Origin: Ifrita kowaldi
Taxonomy: Eukaryota > Chordata > Aves > Passeriformes > Cinclosomatidae
Reading direction: 5' to 3'
Assembly (NCBI GenBank): GCA_013398055.1
Contig: VZRS01012612.1
Location: forward strand, 930,210-994,209
Length of the DNA: 64,000 bases
Part shown: one piece after another, positions 38,301-53,300 of the stretch
How positions within the stretch are numbered: the first letter of the stretch is position 1
Layout: each line of letters starts with the position of its first letter
The notes under the pieces: model-generated
The model's input: the letters and a program-made list of their open reading frames with translations, nothing else
Database searches by the model: none
Told to the model about the DNA's origin: nothing
Translations under genes and position numbers: made by a program

Positions 38301-41300
38301 CCATCATCATGGCACAATAAATTTTCTTATGTTCAAGTTTCAGTGGAAGATTTTGAGAAAACCAAATCTGAAGATACATGACTGAATTACACTTCCTTCT
38401 TAACATGAAGGAAATAGGAGGAAAAAAGATCATACTACCTTAGAACGAGGCTTGCCATTTTCTCCATAGGAAGACCTATCTTCTATTGCTTCAGGTGGCA
38501 TATAATTCATTGTGCCAGCCTACCCATAAAATGTAAAAATATTCTTTTAAGTAAAGTATGCATTAAATTTAATTCACTTAATAAAAACTTAAATTTCTGT
38601 CCCAAAACACTGAAAAGCATCTTGAAAGTTTGTTTGTATTAAGGCTGAAGGCCATTATTATTCTGTTCATTAAAAACATGTAAAAATCAATATACATGAA
38701 TATTCATATATACATATAAAACCATTCAGCATAAAATTTCAATATTAATTGAGGTTATTACAATAATCAAAATTATCAGCAGGTACTATCAGCACTTCAC
38801 AGAAAAATGGATGTGAATTTTCCAGAAGTATTTCACCTGAGAATCTTTAATGATACTCGTCACATCTGGCTGCATCTGATTTGCAATGCCAAAGTCAATT
38901 AGTTTTAACATTCCATCAACTATCAGAAAGTTTGCTGGTTTCAGATCACTGTGAATAATGCCTGTAAAAAAGAGTTTAAAGTAAATCCAAATTACTACCA
39001 TACGGTTTAGCATGACTCAATTCCCGTAACCCTTGCCCAGAGAGAAGGAGCAGATTGGCTTTACCCGAATCTCCGCAGATTTCATAAAAGTGCCTTCCTT
39101 TCTTTCTAAACAGTTAAGACTTGCATGAGTTTGCAGTTATAATTACTACTTATTCAAATGTGCAGGTACCCCAGAACAGCTCCAAGCAATCTGAGTTGCA
39201 CAGTTTGTCTCAGTTTGAGACAGACCCTCCAGCTCTGTGTGCACACAGCCACACTGAACTGCTGCTCTGGAGCAATTCAGTGGCCTGTCCATGCCTGTAG
39301 CTCTCTCTTCAATTAGCTAAGCAGGTACTTAAAATAAAAGAATTATACTGCTTAGTGTGATCAAAGGTACCATTTACTGATGAGTATACACAACTGACTT
39401 CTCACAAACTCTACTTGGACAACTTAATATGAACTTTGGTTATTACCTTCATAATCAACCAATCCATTTTGATATTTTACAAAAATCAGTGTCTTTTTTC
39501 AAAACATCACAGGTATGTATGTACCCTGAATTTCAGTAGGTTTTGCTGTTTGCTATATTATTGAATGTTCTGGTTCTGAAAATAGGTGATGCTTTCTACT
39601 ATATGTACTAGTCTTCACCTCATTATATAGGAAAATATCCAAGTCTGCCCTATCCTTTGTGCTATACAGACAAACTGAATATAGATGCATACACTTTAAT
39701 GACATAGATAAAGATGGGAGGAAGGCCTGAAGAACTCTTAAGAAAAAGCTGAAACACTTTGTCAAAGTAAAGATGACAGAGCTGTCATTAATGTCAAAGC
39801 TATTTTTGGAGAGAATGAGAGGCTAAAATTTGAGTCTCAAGTGGAATTGGGAATGTATGACGTAGCCTAAAACAGAAAAAATTTTCTGGCTGTTGTAAAA
39901 AAACAGCATTACATACATAAATAGTGATATTTGTAGATCCCTCTTGAGTTATCCAAGTCTACCTTTGCCAAGATGTACCCTGGTTTTTTGTTTCACTGTT
40001 TTTTTTTAAAGTACAGTAAATACCTATCTTTGAAGATCATGAAGATTACACCAACACTAAAAACAATATCACGTCCAAAATTAAAACAGATTCATATTAT
40101 CTGCCATATACCCTACACAAATACCTAGAATTATTTAAGAATACCATATTCATGGATTGTGTGAACAGCTTCCAGCATATTTTTCCAATAGCTCTTTCGT
40201 TCCAATGGATCCATCTTTTTTTTCTTTTTAAGCCAGCTATTGAGATCAATATTTCCACACTCCATTACCATGTAGATATGTTGATCAGTGATTTCACTAA
40301 AAATAAATATATGTATGTTAAAAGTGAAGGAATTATCTTTTTATAGAGAAATCCTGGTTAAATAAAATTAGTATTTACTCACTAGCCATAAAGGCGGATG
40401 ATCTTATCGCTATGTTGCTGCAGTTTACTCAGATGAGCAATTTCATTCTTATAGCTCTGAACAGTCTGTTGATCAGCTTCCTCTAGATTCACGTATTTGA
40501 CAGCATACAGCTGCTTCTTGTCATTCAGTACTTGAAACACCTGCAAAACAGTATCAGTTAATAACTTCATTCATCCCTAGCTCTGACTTACTATGGTCCT
40601 TCATCTCAACTCAGCCAGAATATTAAAAAAGTCTAGCTTATCAAAAGGAAGAAACAATCCAAACAAAGTCAGCATGCAGAAAAAAAAAATCAAGAATGAA
40701 GACACCAGTTACAACAGAAACAACCCTTACCCAGAGGCTATCTTGGTGCCACATTGTATTTCACTAGGTGTAGTACATCATGAATCTGAAGTGCCACTAA
40801 GATAAAGATTACAAAATAACACTCCCAGACACACGGGTTTGATCTGCCTTCACACATTCGTTTTGTCAAACCAAAATTTGGAGGCTAGATCACATGGCAC
40901 GTGAGAAGAGGTTAAGAGCACAAAGTCCATTCAGTCTTAAGATGAGAAGGCTGCAGGAAATCCTATTGCTGTCTTCACCTATTTAAAGGGAAGGTATGAC
41001 AGACTCCTTTTGAATCATTGAAGTATGAGATGCAACAGACATGGCTAACAACAAGGAAATTACAATTGGATATTTTGATTTTTTTTCACTGTCACATAGT
41101 CCAACAGGAAAACTGCTTGTCCAGATAGGCTATGAAATCTCCACCCTTGGCAATACTCAAACACAAACCCATCAGTAACAGGCTCTATTTCGGCCTTGTT
41201 TTAAGCAGACTGTGAGAAAGTGACACACAGAGGTCCCTGCCATCCTACCTCATTCTGCAACTGTACAGTGGCAACACAGCGAGCTCTTCTTTCTGGAGGT

Positions 41301-44300
41301 CCCTGCTGACTGGAAGCCAGCTACTATTATTCCAATTGACAAGAAGGATGGGAGGGAAGACCCAGGAAACTACAAACCTGTTAGCCTAACCTCAGTTGCT
41401 GGAAAAATTAGAGAGAATATCCTACTGGGTACTACTGAAATGCAATGATCAGGCACAGATTCACAAAGCAAAAGACCTCTTTGAATAATTAGTTAAATTA
41501 GCTATCCTAAGAACACATCCTCCTAGAAGTTATGCAAAGACACATGGAGAACAGGGAGGTGATTTGAGAGAGTCAGCACTGCTTCATCAAATGTAAGTCT
41601 GTCTGACCAACCCAGTGGCCTTCTGTGTTGGAGGGACTACACCAGTGGAACAGATACAGATGTCATCTATCTGGACTTCTGTAAGGCCTTTGACATGGTC
41701 CCCCACAACATCCAGCTAAACTGCTTATGCTGTCAAGAAAATAGGGAACTATAACAAAACCAAGAGATTTTGCCAAAATTGTTTCTCAAGTTCCCATGAC
41801 CCCAAATTACCACATAAAAAGCAGCTCACTCACCCCTTCAGACATAGCTACAACTCTACTTCTCACACAAGTTACAGAAGTCATAAGAGATGGTCTGTCT
41901 CCTTCACAAACTCTCACATCAACTTTGTAAGTTACCCATTTCCCAACAATGTAATCACACTACTCTAAACAACAGCCTCTCACATTAGGATGCACACAAT
42001 GCAGTGCATCTCTCACAACAGAAGAGCTGATCCTACCAGGAATTTAAATGCTTACTCTACCATAGAAATTATCTTCAAGAGCAAGAAGCCTAAGCATAGC
42101 ACTAAACCAGCACAGTTCTCAAACATTGTGTACATGCTAACACTATGCACTCATAAGATTATTTGAACATGTATTTACAATAGAACTACTACTGTGTAAA
42201 TGAGTGACTGCCTAAAAGGATAAAGGAGCACCTTACCTTACTTGAGCCTCCACTACCTATTTGCTTTAATACTGTATAAACTCTGCCATTGATGGCAAGG
42301 CATTCATGCGAAGGTAGAGAAGCTGGAACCTGTGTACACACAGAAAAGGTTAAGAATAAATATTGGTATGTCCAACAGAACTTAAGAGAGCTCTACTTCT
42401 TGTTAAGTTAAAATGCTTTAAGTTGCCTTGCTCTGTCTGAAGAAGATAAAGTTATTTACAAACAGTAAAGAAACTTCAAATGAAAGCTAGATCCCCATAT
42501 ATGGATCACCATTTGGCATGTAACATCATTGAACTCTTGTAAAAGGTGCCAATGCTCTTCATACTGGAAATCGACAAAAGGGTGCTCTTTAATAAGGCTT
42601 CCCAGATCATTAGAGACACCTCCCTCTATACATATAATGTCAGAAACTGTATTATCTAACAGACTTTCAGTCCCAGCATGCAACTTAAGAGTTGTACTGA
42701 AGTAACCTACCATTTTATTTGAAGCTAGCTAGAAGTCTAGCTAGAACACTTCAGTACTGGGAAGTTGAAACAGCCTGCATTGGCCTTATCTGCTACACCA
42801 AGCAATAGAAAGGCCTCAAGTTTGATTTATTAATTCTTATCCTCTGGTTGAAACAGCCTGCATTGCCCTTATCTGCTACACCAAGCAATAGAAAGGCCTC
42901 AAGTTTGATTTATTAATTCTTATCCTCTGGTTGAAACAGCCTGCATTGCCCTTATCTGCTACACCAAGCAATAGAAAGGCCTCAAGTTTGATTTATTAAT
43001 TCTTATCCTCTGGTAGGAAGCCTAAACTTATCCCCCAGTTTTATGTACAATTGGGAAGGTTCCTACCTGAATGTGCAACACGCACACAATAACCCATTTT
43101 TAGGTGATGTCAGGTCACAACAAATGTATCAAAATTTGTGAACTAGCAAAAATGGAGGAGAAATGCAATCTTTTACCTCCCTCAAACTCATAGTTTTCAA
43201 CACACACTGCTTCTTTTCAGTGGTACTGCACTGTAGTGGGTAGTACCACTATAAAGCACTGCAGAACAAAAATAGAGACTAGTTCTTTCCTCTGTCATTA
43301 AATAGGATCTGAAAAGGCTTAGGTTGCAGACATAAAGGCTCCAGCATTTTGACAAAATTGAACTGATTTTTCAACACCTGACTTATTTCATCTAAATTCA
43401 TATATACACATGAAGAAAGTTATTTTGGGAATAATAGACTACTTTCCCTTACTGATCCAGGAAGATGAACAGTAACTTCAAACTAAAAAAATATATACAC
43501 ACATTTATTTTACCTAAAGTAGTTCCCAATGAACATATGTACTGAAAAAAATGACAGAAAATTGTTACCTGCAAGCCAACCTGATTTTGAAATGGAGTTG
43601 CTGGAGTATGTGGTAAAAAATATGGGAACTGGCTATAGGGAGTAGAAATTTGACATCCTGGTAGAAGCTGGTCCTTTACAACTGGTGTGTTGAAACTAAC
43701 ACAAAATATGAACAATATATGCATTAGTATGTTTTTAAGATTATTTTAACAACAAAGTTGAAATCTCCAATGTTTATTGAAAGTTAGCCTCCACTTCATT
43801 CAATAATTAGCATTATTAAGACTTCAACTTCTTGATTTAGAAGTCCTTTTAGAAATACACTGAAACTACAACATACTTAGAAAATACATTTTAAAACACT
43901 AATTCTCTATCTTCAGACACTACCTGGCACTTCCCAGCAACTGGAAAGTGAAAGAACTATAAAGCTAGAAGGGCTGACTACAAGAGTTTGAGACAGTTAC
44001 TTTTCCCCAGCTTATTATTTATTTAAAAACTTCTTAGATTACCTATTTTTTAAAGTAAGCATATTGAGACAGACAACTTCAAACACCCTCACTATTGCCT
44101 TAAGAGCCTTAGCTACACCGTGTATGAGCAGAAAGATCATGGATTTAAGAAAACTAAAGATTGCAAAAAATCCAGGTTTTTTTATTTGTTCTCTTGAGGT
44201 GTCTAACATCTATTTAGCTATATTGCTGAAGATACTTTATTTTTTGCCCACTGTTTACAGAAACTAATGCCAAGATCAGAACTAGAAAAGAATGTAGATA

Positions 44301-47300
44301 CCTAGGATTTATTCGGTAGAGTAAAATCACAGGAGTTAAAAAAAAAAATAAAGGACAAATCTAGTCAAAAGCATGGTTCTCACTGAATACAGAAGCACTC
44401 AGCAATTCTGCACATTTACCATGTACATACAAACTAAGTAACGAGAACTTAATAAAGGACAATTATCAAATTTCTTAATGAAATTATGTGGTTCATTCCC
44501 TACATATATTCTGAATTTACAGCTATAGAGACAGAGGTCCTACCAACAGGAACAGTGCTTACTCAGCATACAACCTTGACCTATATGATTCATCATAGAG
44601 ACTTATGAAAACAATAAGTAATCACATAATCAGAAAGATTTGCCAACACAGGCATAGGGGTTTATGCCTAATTTAAGGTCACATGGATAAACAAATGCTA
44701 TCATTTCCTAACTTAAGTGCTTAATTCTGCAAGCCTCTGGATCTCTTGAAGTACTTTTAAAAAACCTCAGACACTTGCATCATGGGAACTAAACTGATAT
44801 ACAGTTATCAATCTAAAAAGCCTGTCAGTCACAAAAAAAGTTATCTAAAAGAAAGTGTCATGTAGCAGGGAACAGTGAAAAAGGTAAATGCTGTACTAAG
44901 GACTTATTTATTTGACAGTAAACATTCAAATGCAGAAAAGTTGACAGAAAAGGCAAAGGTCCCTAAACCCAATCTGAATCTCAAAGTCAGGCACTTTACA
45001 GAAGCACTTGGAATGTTTGCTATCTGAACAGAAAAATGTAAGAAACTCTGTAAAAATCAGCTTAAGTCTTTCCAGAGATCAACTACCATCTTACAGTAGG
45101 CTTACCAGGCCATATAATCATTAGATGTGGTGCTTGGTGTTCCATAAACATGTGATGGGTCACTTTTCTTTGAAACAGCATCTGACGGCGATAATTGTCT
45201 TGAAACAGGATAACCAGACTGTTCAAGGTTCATTTGTTTTCCCTACAAAGGGTAAAACAAGATATTCTATCACACAAGGAGCCACAAGTAAGAACACAGA
45301 AACATTTTCTTCAATATGAGAAGGTTGCTGCTAGCACACATGTAGTACATATTCATGTTACTTTACCTCTCCATAGCAGCTTTTCTGTGACACTTCTTGA
45401 GTTGGCCATTTTTTTCTGGCACTAACACAGTTTAGTTTAATCTGCTCCAACTGCTTTCTATAGCTTTCACCAAAACTAGATTGTTGCTGTTGACTTTCCA
45501 GACTCCTGGGCTCTGGTATCTTCAGCTCCAGATGCTGAACTTTATTTTCTGGAAAAAAAAACCAAAAAACCCAAAACCACAGATTAGTAAAAGGATTTAT
45601 TATTCAATACTTGAAAAGTTCTACAATAATTTTACCTCATTTTCTACATCATTAAACAAACACAGTTGATTTATGGAATTAGGCCTTAAAAGACATTAAC
45701 GTAATCTTCAGGCTCCATATTTTCAGTGTAGTAATGTAGCAACTTTCTTCAAAATCTTAGGATACAACTGTAACAATAACAGAGATGCAACTGTTTCCTT
45801 CATCAACACAGAATAAGAGTATGTTCATAAATTATACTACAACATCCCAGGATGTTGAGCAGGTTTATAAAGCATTGAAGATAAGCTTATTATAATACTC
45901 CAAACTAAAAGTCCGCTGTCCATGACAATAGGCAACCTATAATCCAGTGTAATGACTGAAACCAGAGGCCTAAAGGCACTTGGCACTCTGTCCCCTGGTT
46001 ACTTCTGCACAGGTAGGACAAGAGAGAATTGGTGGCATGCGGCAGTGCAGGCAACTATGTCAACCAGCATCTCACCTAAAAACTGGAATGAAGCACAAAC
46101 AGGGAAAGTATGACCTGAAACCCAAACTGTTCCCAATGCAAGTCACCATTTTTCAACTGAATTGTTTTGAAAAATCACCATTTTTCAGCTGAATTGTTTT
46201 CTTTCCTATAATACATATGTACTTATAGAATCTTAAATCCAACTCCTGCAATATTAGACATTTTCATCTAATTTCTTCAGCAGGATGAGAAAGTCGCTTG
46301 GGGAACTAGCTTTCTGATGAAACACTGAAGTAGCAAGTAACCATAAGAGGTCAGTACATGTATTCCATATTCCAGGATGTTGGTAAATTATTAGTAGCAA
46401 CCTTCTAGATTTTACTGGCCCTGAAATCCTTGCTTTAAATCCAAGCTGGTTATAACGTTTTCCAGGAAGACACAACATAACAATCTCATGCCACCCCTTA
46501 TTTCTAGGTTCACACAACAGTCAAAATCCATGTATTGATAACCCATTACATACTGAAGTATTTATTTCTGAAATACACCAAAACTGGCCGTTTTTAAAAG
46601 AACTTTAAGAATCCTTCTCCAAAATTTGTTAATAATACAGTAAAAATCTCTGCCATTCAAATGATAGCAAAACGTTAGATTTCTTTAAAGGATAATTCTA
46701 AAAATGGCAATTCAGTTAAGGCTAAAACCCATGTTTAATCCAAACCATTTAAAGTCATTCAAAGTATAACAGCATATTTGATTGACACTGAAGTTTAATA
46801 CTCTAAAAGCACACATTTATTTAGTACAAGTGTCATTCACACACAAGGATTCCAGCAACACAAGTTAAATTAAAATGCAATGAATACAGGGAAACAAAGG
46901 TTGAAATTATCCAGGATTTTTTGCGTGACAGGAAAAAAAGGGACATAGGAGAAGCAAAGCACTATAATTTGTCTCAAAAAACCCCCTAAATGGACACTTC
47001 AAGAAATTGACAGTCTTTCATTTGAATTTCTCTCCACCAACGCCTACCTTTTTCCTTTGGAATAAACTAATACTGTTATTTGATAAACTGGCAATATTTT
47101 TCTACTCTCAGGCTGGCAAATGTTAAGCTGAAATCTCCCACCATTGCTATTTCAAAGCCTGTTTGTTACACATATTGCAAGAGGTAAGAACATAATGAAT
47201 TAGCACTATACTTGACATTTTACTTCCATCCCAGCACTTCACAGTTTTGGACATTGTCACAGTTGAGATTTTTGCAGGTTTTGGGGCTGTTTTTTTTCCA

Positions 47301-50300
47301 CAACTATCAAAGATACCACACAAAAGCCAAATTTTATTTAACCACTCCCCAAATCCAATCAGACCAACTTCTGCTTTTTGAAAAACTTTGTATTTAGCAA
47401 CACATTTTTAAAAAAAATACGGAACAGCACATTTTCAATGCTTTTTCTATTTCAAACTACTCAGGCATGACAATAACAGTTACCTTCTCTTTTCGTCACA
47501 CGACTTGTATCCACTTTGGTTTTGAGAGTTACAGTTGAATTGGTAGCTGTTTCTGAGCTGCCCTCATCCAACATCTGCAACTGTAAAGCTGTTTTTTCTT
47601 GTAAGGACTAAAGAACATAAAAAGCATCTTAAAGAATCAAAGGAAACTCAAGAATAGTATCCAAAAGACATTTCCTTACAGTAACTAAATGGCAGATGCA
47701 CCACAAAGCAAACATGCTTCAGGGAAGAGTGCAGGTTACACAGATAAGTATTACTGATGATATTTTCAATTACATCAGCACTCTGAATTTCCATAATCCA
47801 GTTTCTATAATAAAGACACCTAAATGCTTTCTATTCTGGAATTTTCTTCCAGGAGGTGGGGACATGAAAATGTAAGACATAGCTGACAACCAATCTCTAT
47901 CAAGAGCTGTAATTTATGGCTCCATAGAGCACTTTAACTTAGTTGAATAGACTTCATTAAATAGAGTACTTCCCATGGTAAAATTCATGACTACAGCTGA
48001 CAGAGGTCCTGTAGTCAAATCAAAATCTGTTTATCCCCTCTTCATTCACCATATTTCTAACACCACTCCCATTGCTCAGATGTACTGTTCAGAGAAAGCT
48101 TTTTTAATGCCCGATTATGCATAACAATTTTCAAGTTTAAAAGCCACAATGAATGTTTCTATCCACAAATGATTACTTAAAGGGAAACCCTACATTATTT
48201 CTTTCTTGAATTGAAAAAGTTTTTATTTCTCTTACTAATACCATAGGATAGCTTGAGTTCCTTTTATGTATTTAAAAAATATTTAAGTTACCTGCAAATC
48301 TCCCAGGCTGTAGGAATCACGCCCACTAGATTTTGGTTCTGATGGTGGAAAAGGTGCAACGAAGGCTGTTTGTTTGGAGCTGGACATTTCCCTATTGAAG
48401 TAACATTGTTAATTACATCATATGCCAACACACAGTGTGGTGATGGCCTTTATTGTAAATGAGATGAGAAAAGTAGTTGTGTGAAGACTTTTGGCTACGA
48501 GCTTCAAATACTACAGAAATGCAGGCCCACTGGGACAGCAGAGTGAGAAACAATATAAAGAAGTCCTATAAAATGAGGGTTTAAAAATATTCTGGAAGTT
48601 ACAAGACTACCTTAGCTCTAATTTTAAAAACTGGACTACAAAAAAGTAAAGATATTTTGAACAAAATTTATTTTGGCCTTAATTTCCATTTCTTTTGAGC
48701 TTACTGATTAGCCAGAACATGAAATTTAAGTTTACATGCTTTCATACAAAGAATCTGAGTAGTAAGATCAGAAGTAGGTTACCACAGTACCTGTTGTGCC
48801 TATAATGATTCTTTTTCTCTAACCTTCAGGTCAAATTTAACATTAACATCTGACATTCCCACCATCCAATAAAAGCACCATTGAAAAGGAGTCTTAAAAT
48901 CTGTTGTGCTGTAAGTAAACCCAATAACCATACCTCTTCATAACACTAGCCGTGAGTGGGACATCTGAATCCTCCATGTCATCACCATCATCAGATAGCA
49001 GGGCAACAGGAACCCTCCCAAACTGGCAAATCTAAGAGCAAAGTCAAAGTTATCAGGTGTGTAAAGCAGAATAAAGAGTTCAAGATTTTTAAGAAAATGT
49101 TACTTGTTTTACCTGGTTAGATTTGTTTAGTGGTCTCAATGGATTGTGGTAATTAACTAGGGCACCCAGTTCCTGTGACTTCTCTTCCCTGAAGGAAAAA
49201 ACAAACTCAAACAAAAAAACCCACAAAACAAAACACACAGCACTGTAGTGTATGTGTTTGGTTTTGGTTTAAATGATGTTATAAGACATTAAATAAGAAA
49301 TTAAGACATTACCTAAATGAAAATCTGGTAACAGTAGAAGAATTTTCACTAGAATCGTTCCTTTTTATGCTTCTGTGATTTCCACCTATATTCTGAAGTC
49401 CAGACTCCTGTGTACTTGATACTGTAGGGAAAACAGAATCATTCAGATCATACCAGACAAATTCAACTGAATCATTCTAAGCAATTAATTGGGTTAAATT
49501 AAACCAGCTGACATCACTGAAAGCAAATTTGAGAATGGTCATATAAGCTGTGAGAGGTCAGGGAATATCAAGGTAGGCAATAGCAAACAACTCATTCAGC
49601 AGCCCTATCTTAATCCAGTAGAGAATCTTGCTTGATTATTGAAGATTTGGCAAATGTTTTAGGAAGTTGCACATTAATCTTAAAATGAAATATCAAGTCA
49701 ACTTAATAAACTTTGTTAAAGTATGTATTTCAGATATACTTTATGGTAAGCAGAACCAGAAATCAAATTATTTGAAAAGTCATTCTAGAACCTCAAATCC
49801 ACAAATAAACAGTTCAGAACGACACTGTCTTCCACATTATTTTTTCCTACAGGTGAAGGGAAGGACATTTCTCAGAAATGAAGAAACCACAAGAACTCAG
49901 AATACACTAATGAAAATATATCAGCACTTTAATGAACACATTCACATGTTATAACACAGTTTAATTCCTCATTTAGGGAACAATGAGGAATACAAGCTAT
50001 TTTAAGCACCTTCAGATAAACAATAATCCCTTGAACTCAACTATTTTCCTGGCAAACCCTTTTTTAAAAATTCAAATTAATATCTGGTTACTTCGATTAA
50101 GATCTCTTCCATGCTACAAGATTTTTTTTTTTTTAAGGACAGACACCAAAGATCAAAAAAAAAAAAAAAAAACAAAACAAAAAACTAAAAAAAGGCAACA
50201 GGAAGTGCTTAAAGCCAGGTTGAATGGTGCTTTGAGCAGCCTGATCTAGAGGAAGGTGTTCCTGCCCCATAGCAGGGGCTCAGAACTAGATGATCTTCAA

Positions 50301-53300
50301 AGTCCCTTCCAACTCAAACCATTCAATGATTCTTACTAAGATATTATATAATATCTTCTACATCACATAGGCCTTGTGTTCCACCAGTATAGGAAATTAT
50401 CTACTTGACCACCAAGATTCATGGCCATCCACAGCATTCCAAGAAATCACAATTTAAGGGCTTTTTAATATAGTATTTATCTTAACATTTTTAAATTTGT
50501 ATCAGTTCATTAAAATGAATTTTACTTTTCTTTTGAATTCTCCCATATCCCCCTTCCACTTTCAGCCAGAAGTCAAACTTCTGGCAGGTGAACGGTGCAG
50601 TATTGGCTATTTCTAGTATTTAATGTTTTATAAACTGCTTATGCCAATAGACTGAACTACTCATTTAAATAGAACAAGTGGCTCAATGTACAAAGTAGTT
50701 TTATTACCGACCCAGGACCATCATCGTCTCACAAATGCATCCCACACTTTCTTTTTTCCTAAACAAAGATTTTTTTTTTACCACCAAGCTTGCCACTGGA
50801 CTCTCACATCCAGCTGGTGATCTACACCACTTTCATTCCTTCACAGTCTGAGCCTATCTGCTTCTCATGATATTCCTGACCACAGTTGGACCCCATGAGG
50901 GGTCTTTTCCCCATAACGATCTTTTCCAACCAAAACAATTCTAAAATGATTCTGTGATCTACATTTCTTAAATAATAAATTACCTTTTCCCATCTAAACA
51001 TGTTTGATTGCACCTGGTATGTCAAATACTTTAGATTGCTGTGCATGAATGAAAGAGAAGAAAAACGAATTAAACCAAAGGTTTCTAGACCTGATGCATG
51101 GTTTATATTTGCATAACACTAACTGCATATAACTGTCAAAAGCATCTGTAGGATCTTTTGAAGCTGTGAATAAATGCATTTACATATACAGCATTCATAT
51201 TTTCAAATAAAAAACCTTCAAAAGCAGCTCTTCAAACGGAAATACAAAACAGAAGAGACCTAAATGCCAATACACTAAAATAGCCTCTGCTGTTCCAGCA
51301 GACCATACAAATTCACTTAAAGCCAAATTCAGTGATTTAGGCCATGTATGTCCCAGAGTTTGAGATATTTCAAGTCTGGTGTTATTTACCTTTTAAACTT
51401 TAAATAACTGAATTAATAGTTAGCATTTTTCAAATACCTAATTACAAACTCATGTACATGAAAAAATAAATGAGCCTACTCTTGCCCCAAAAGTTCACTA
51501 CTTCCAAACTGGCAGGCAGGGTTTTGCCATGCATTCTCACAGGTATTGCCTTAGCTCTGCAGCAGCCAGTCAATAATGTCAGCAAGAAATTGTACAGTCC
51601 ATGACAGACATTGATATTCTACAAGATATTCTCTTGTGGCCCAGTACATCAGCAGTGGCACTTATGATGTCTATATCTGATTAATGATAAACAGAATAAA
51701 ACAGAAAATAAAGTTCCTTAAAAATTAATGCCACAGCTGAATACTATTAAAACTGTTCACCCCCAGCTAGTGTTTCACTCAAAGGTTGATTCAATAGGTG
51801 CCAGGCAAATCTCAAACACCATTCCTGAAGATACATCCCTAAGGAAATTAAATCAGACCTATTTTACATTAATTCTGTCCTCATAAAATGCAAAAATATG
51901 GAAGTGCTAGACATCACTCTTGAAACAGTTAGCTACGCACACTTCAATGCTGAAGTCAACCATATTTTTTGCTCAATTCCACTCCAAACAAATTTATCTA
52001 TTGAAAACTTCAAGAAATTATTGTTCCCTTTTTAAAGTTATATACCCAGCAATAAGGATCACTTAGGATTTATGATACAGCCAAGCACTTCAGTTTTGTA
52101 CTGATAAACAGATGGGTTTTGTCCATCTGTAAAATAAAGTTGAAATGGATTATTTTTCCCTAGATTTGACTTCACTTAAATGATTGTCAAGGCTTCCCCA
52201 GTCTGTCACAAGATAGACCTTGAAGCAACCTATATATGTATAGTTTAGTCTGTATGTTTCAGTTCTAATTCTTCTCTACCAACAGTAGCTCTTACTTCAC
52301 ACTTCGAGCTCTAAGTCTCCATTACAAACTACAAATGCCTGATGACAGTCAGAGGAACACCCTCTGCAGAATTACAGAATCTACCATCCCACGGCTCCTG
52401 CAAACTACAGTCCCTGCACTGAAGACGAAAACAAGCACTGAAGGAATAAGATTCACAATATAGATAAATATATCTGTTTATTGGACAATAGAGATTCTGA
52501 ATTTGTATCTGTAAGGGACAAATACTAGTGACTTTTTTCCAATCTAGAATCACGTTATGCAAAAACTCAACCAATATTTTAAGAAACTGCAATTACCTGC
52601 AAAGTTCTCCTTCTCCTCATCTGAAAGTAACTGCTTTTTTTTCAAATGAAAGTTTTGCAGAGCAGTTTCCAACAGTTCCAGGGGAACAGCAGAGCATTCT
52701 ACAGCTTTCTGAAGGATCTGCTTACACTTCTTCTCATTTTCTAAGTAGTAAGAAACACAGAGTTAGAAATCACAGAAGCAAAAAAATAATTACACTAGGA
52801 CAATATTTTTTGAAGGAGATGGTTACATTCATGTTGTCTTATATTAACTTTGCATCCTTCTAAGAAGCCATTTTTCATTAGGGACTTCTCTCCTTACACT
52901 GTCATTTTAAGGAAACTGCCTGAAAATAGTTACAAGTGAATCACACAAGTCAATTTTTCACATCAAGTTGAATACCAAGTCATAAAATATGCATTCTCAG
53001 TATTTTTTTAGTGTCATAGGAACTGTAAGAAAATACAACACATTCTAAAATCCTTTTTTTCTGTAGTATCAGCAAGGAAATATGACCTTTATGGAATTCC
53101 ATTCAGATCAGACCAGATAAAAATTTTATTATGTATATATTATAAAACATCTGTAATGCACTTAATAGAAACCAAATTTAAAACCAGATGTTGTTAAGTA
53201 AAACATCACTACTCTGGACAGCATTACAGTTAAGAAAAGAGGAGAGAAAAGCAAGGATATTTTTTATTGCAGTTTTAGACATTACTAAATGCCATAAACA

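Noticed and set aside
38789..39013. Open frame whose N-terminal part precedes the TTK catalytic loop
   Set aside because: Only 38961-38837 is exon 17; the leading residues and the tail are intronic read-through.
42764..43012. CRISPR-like repeat array
   Set aside because: Units are contiguous 83-bp tandem copies with no spacers, in a vertebrate intron.
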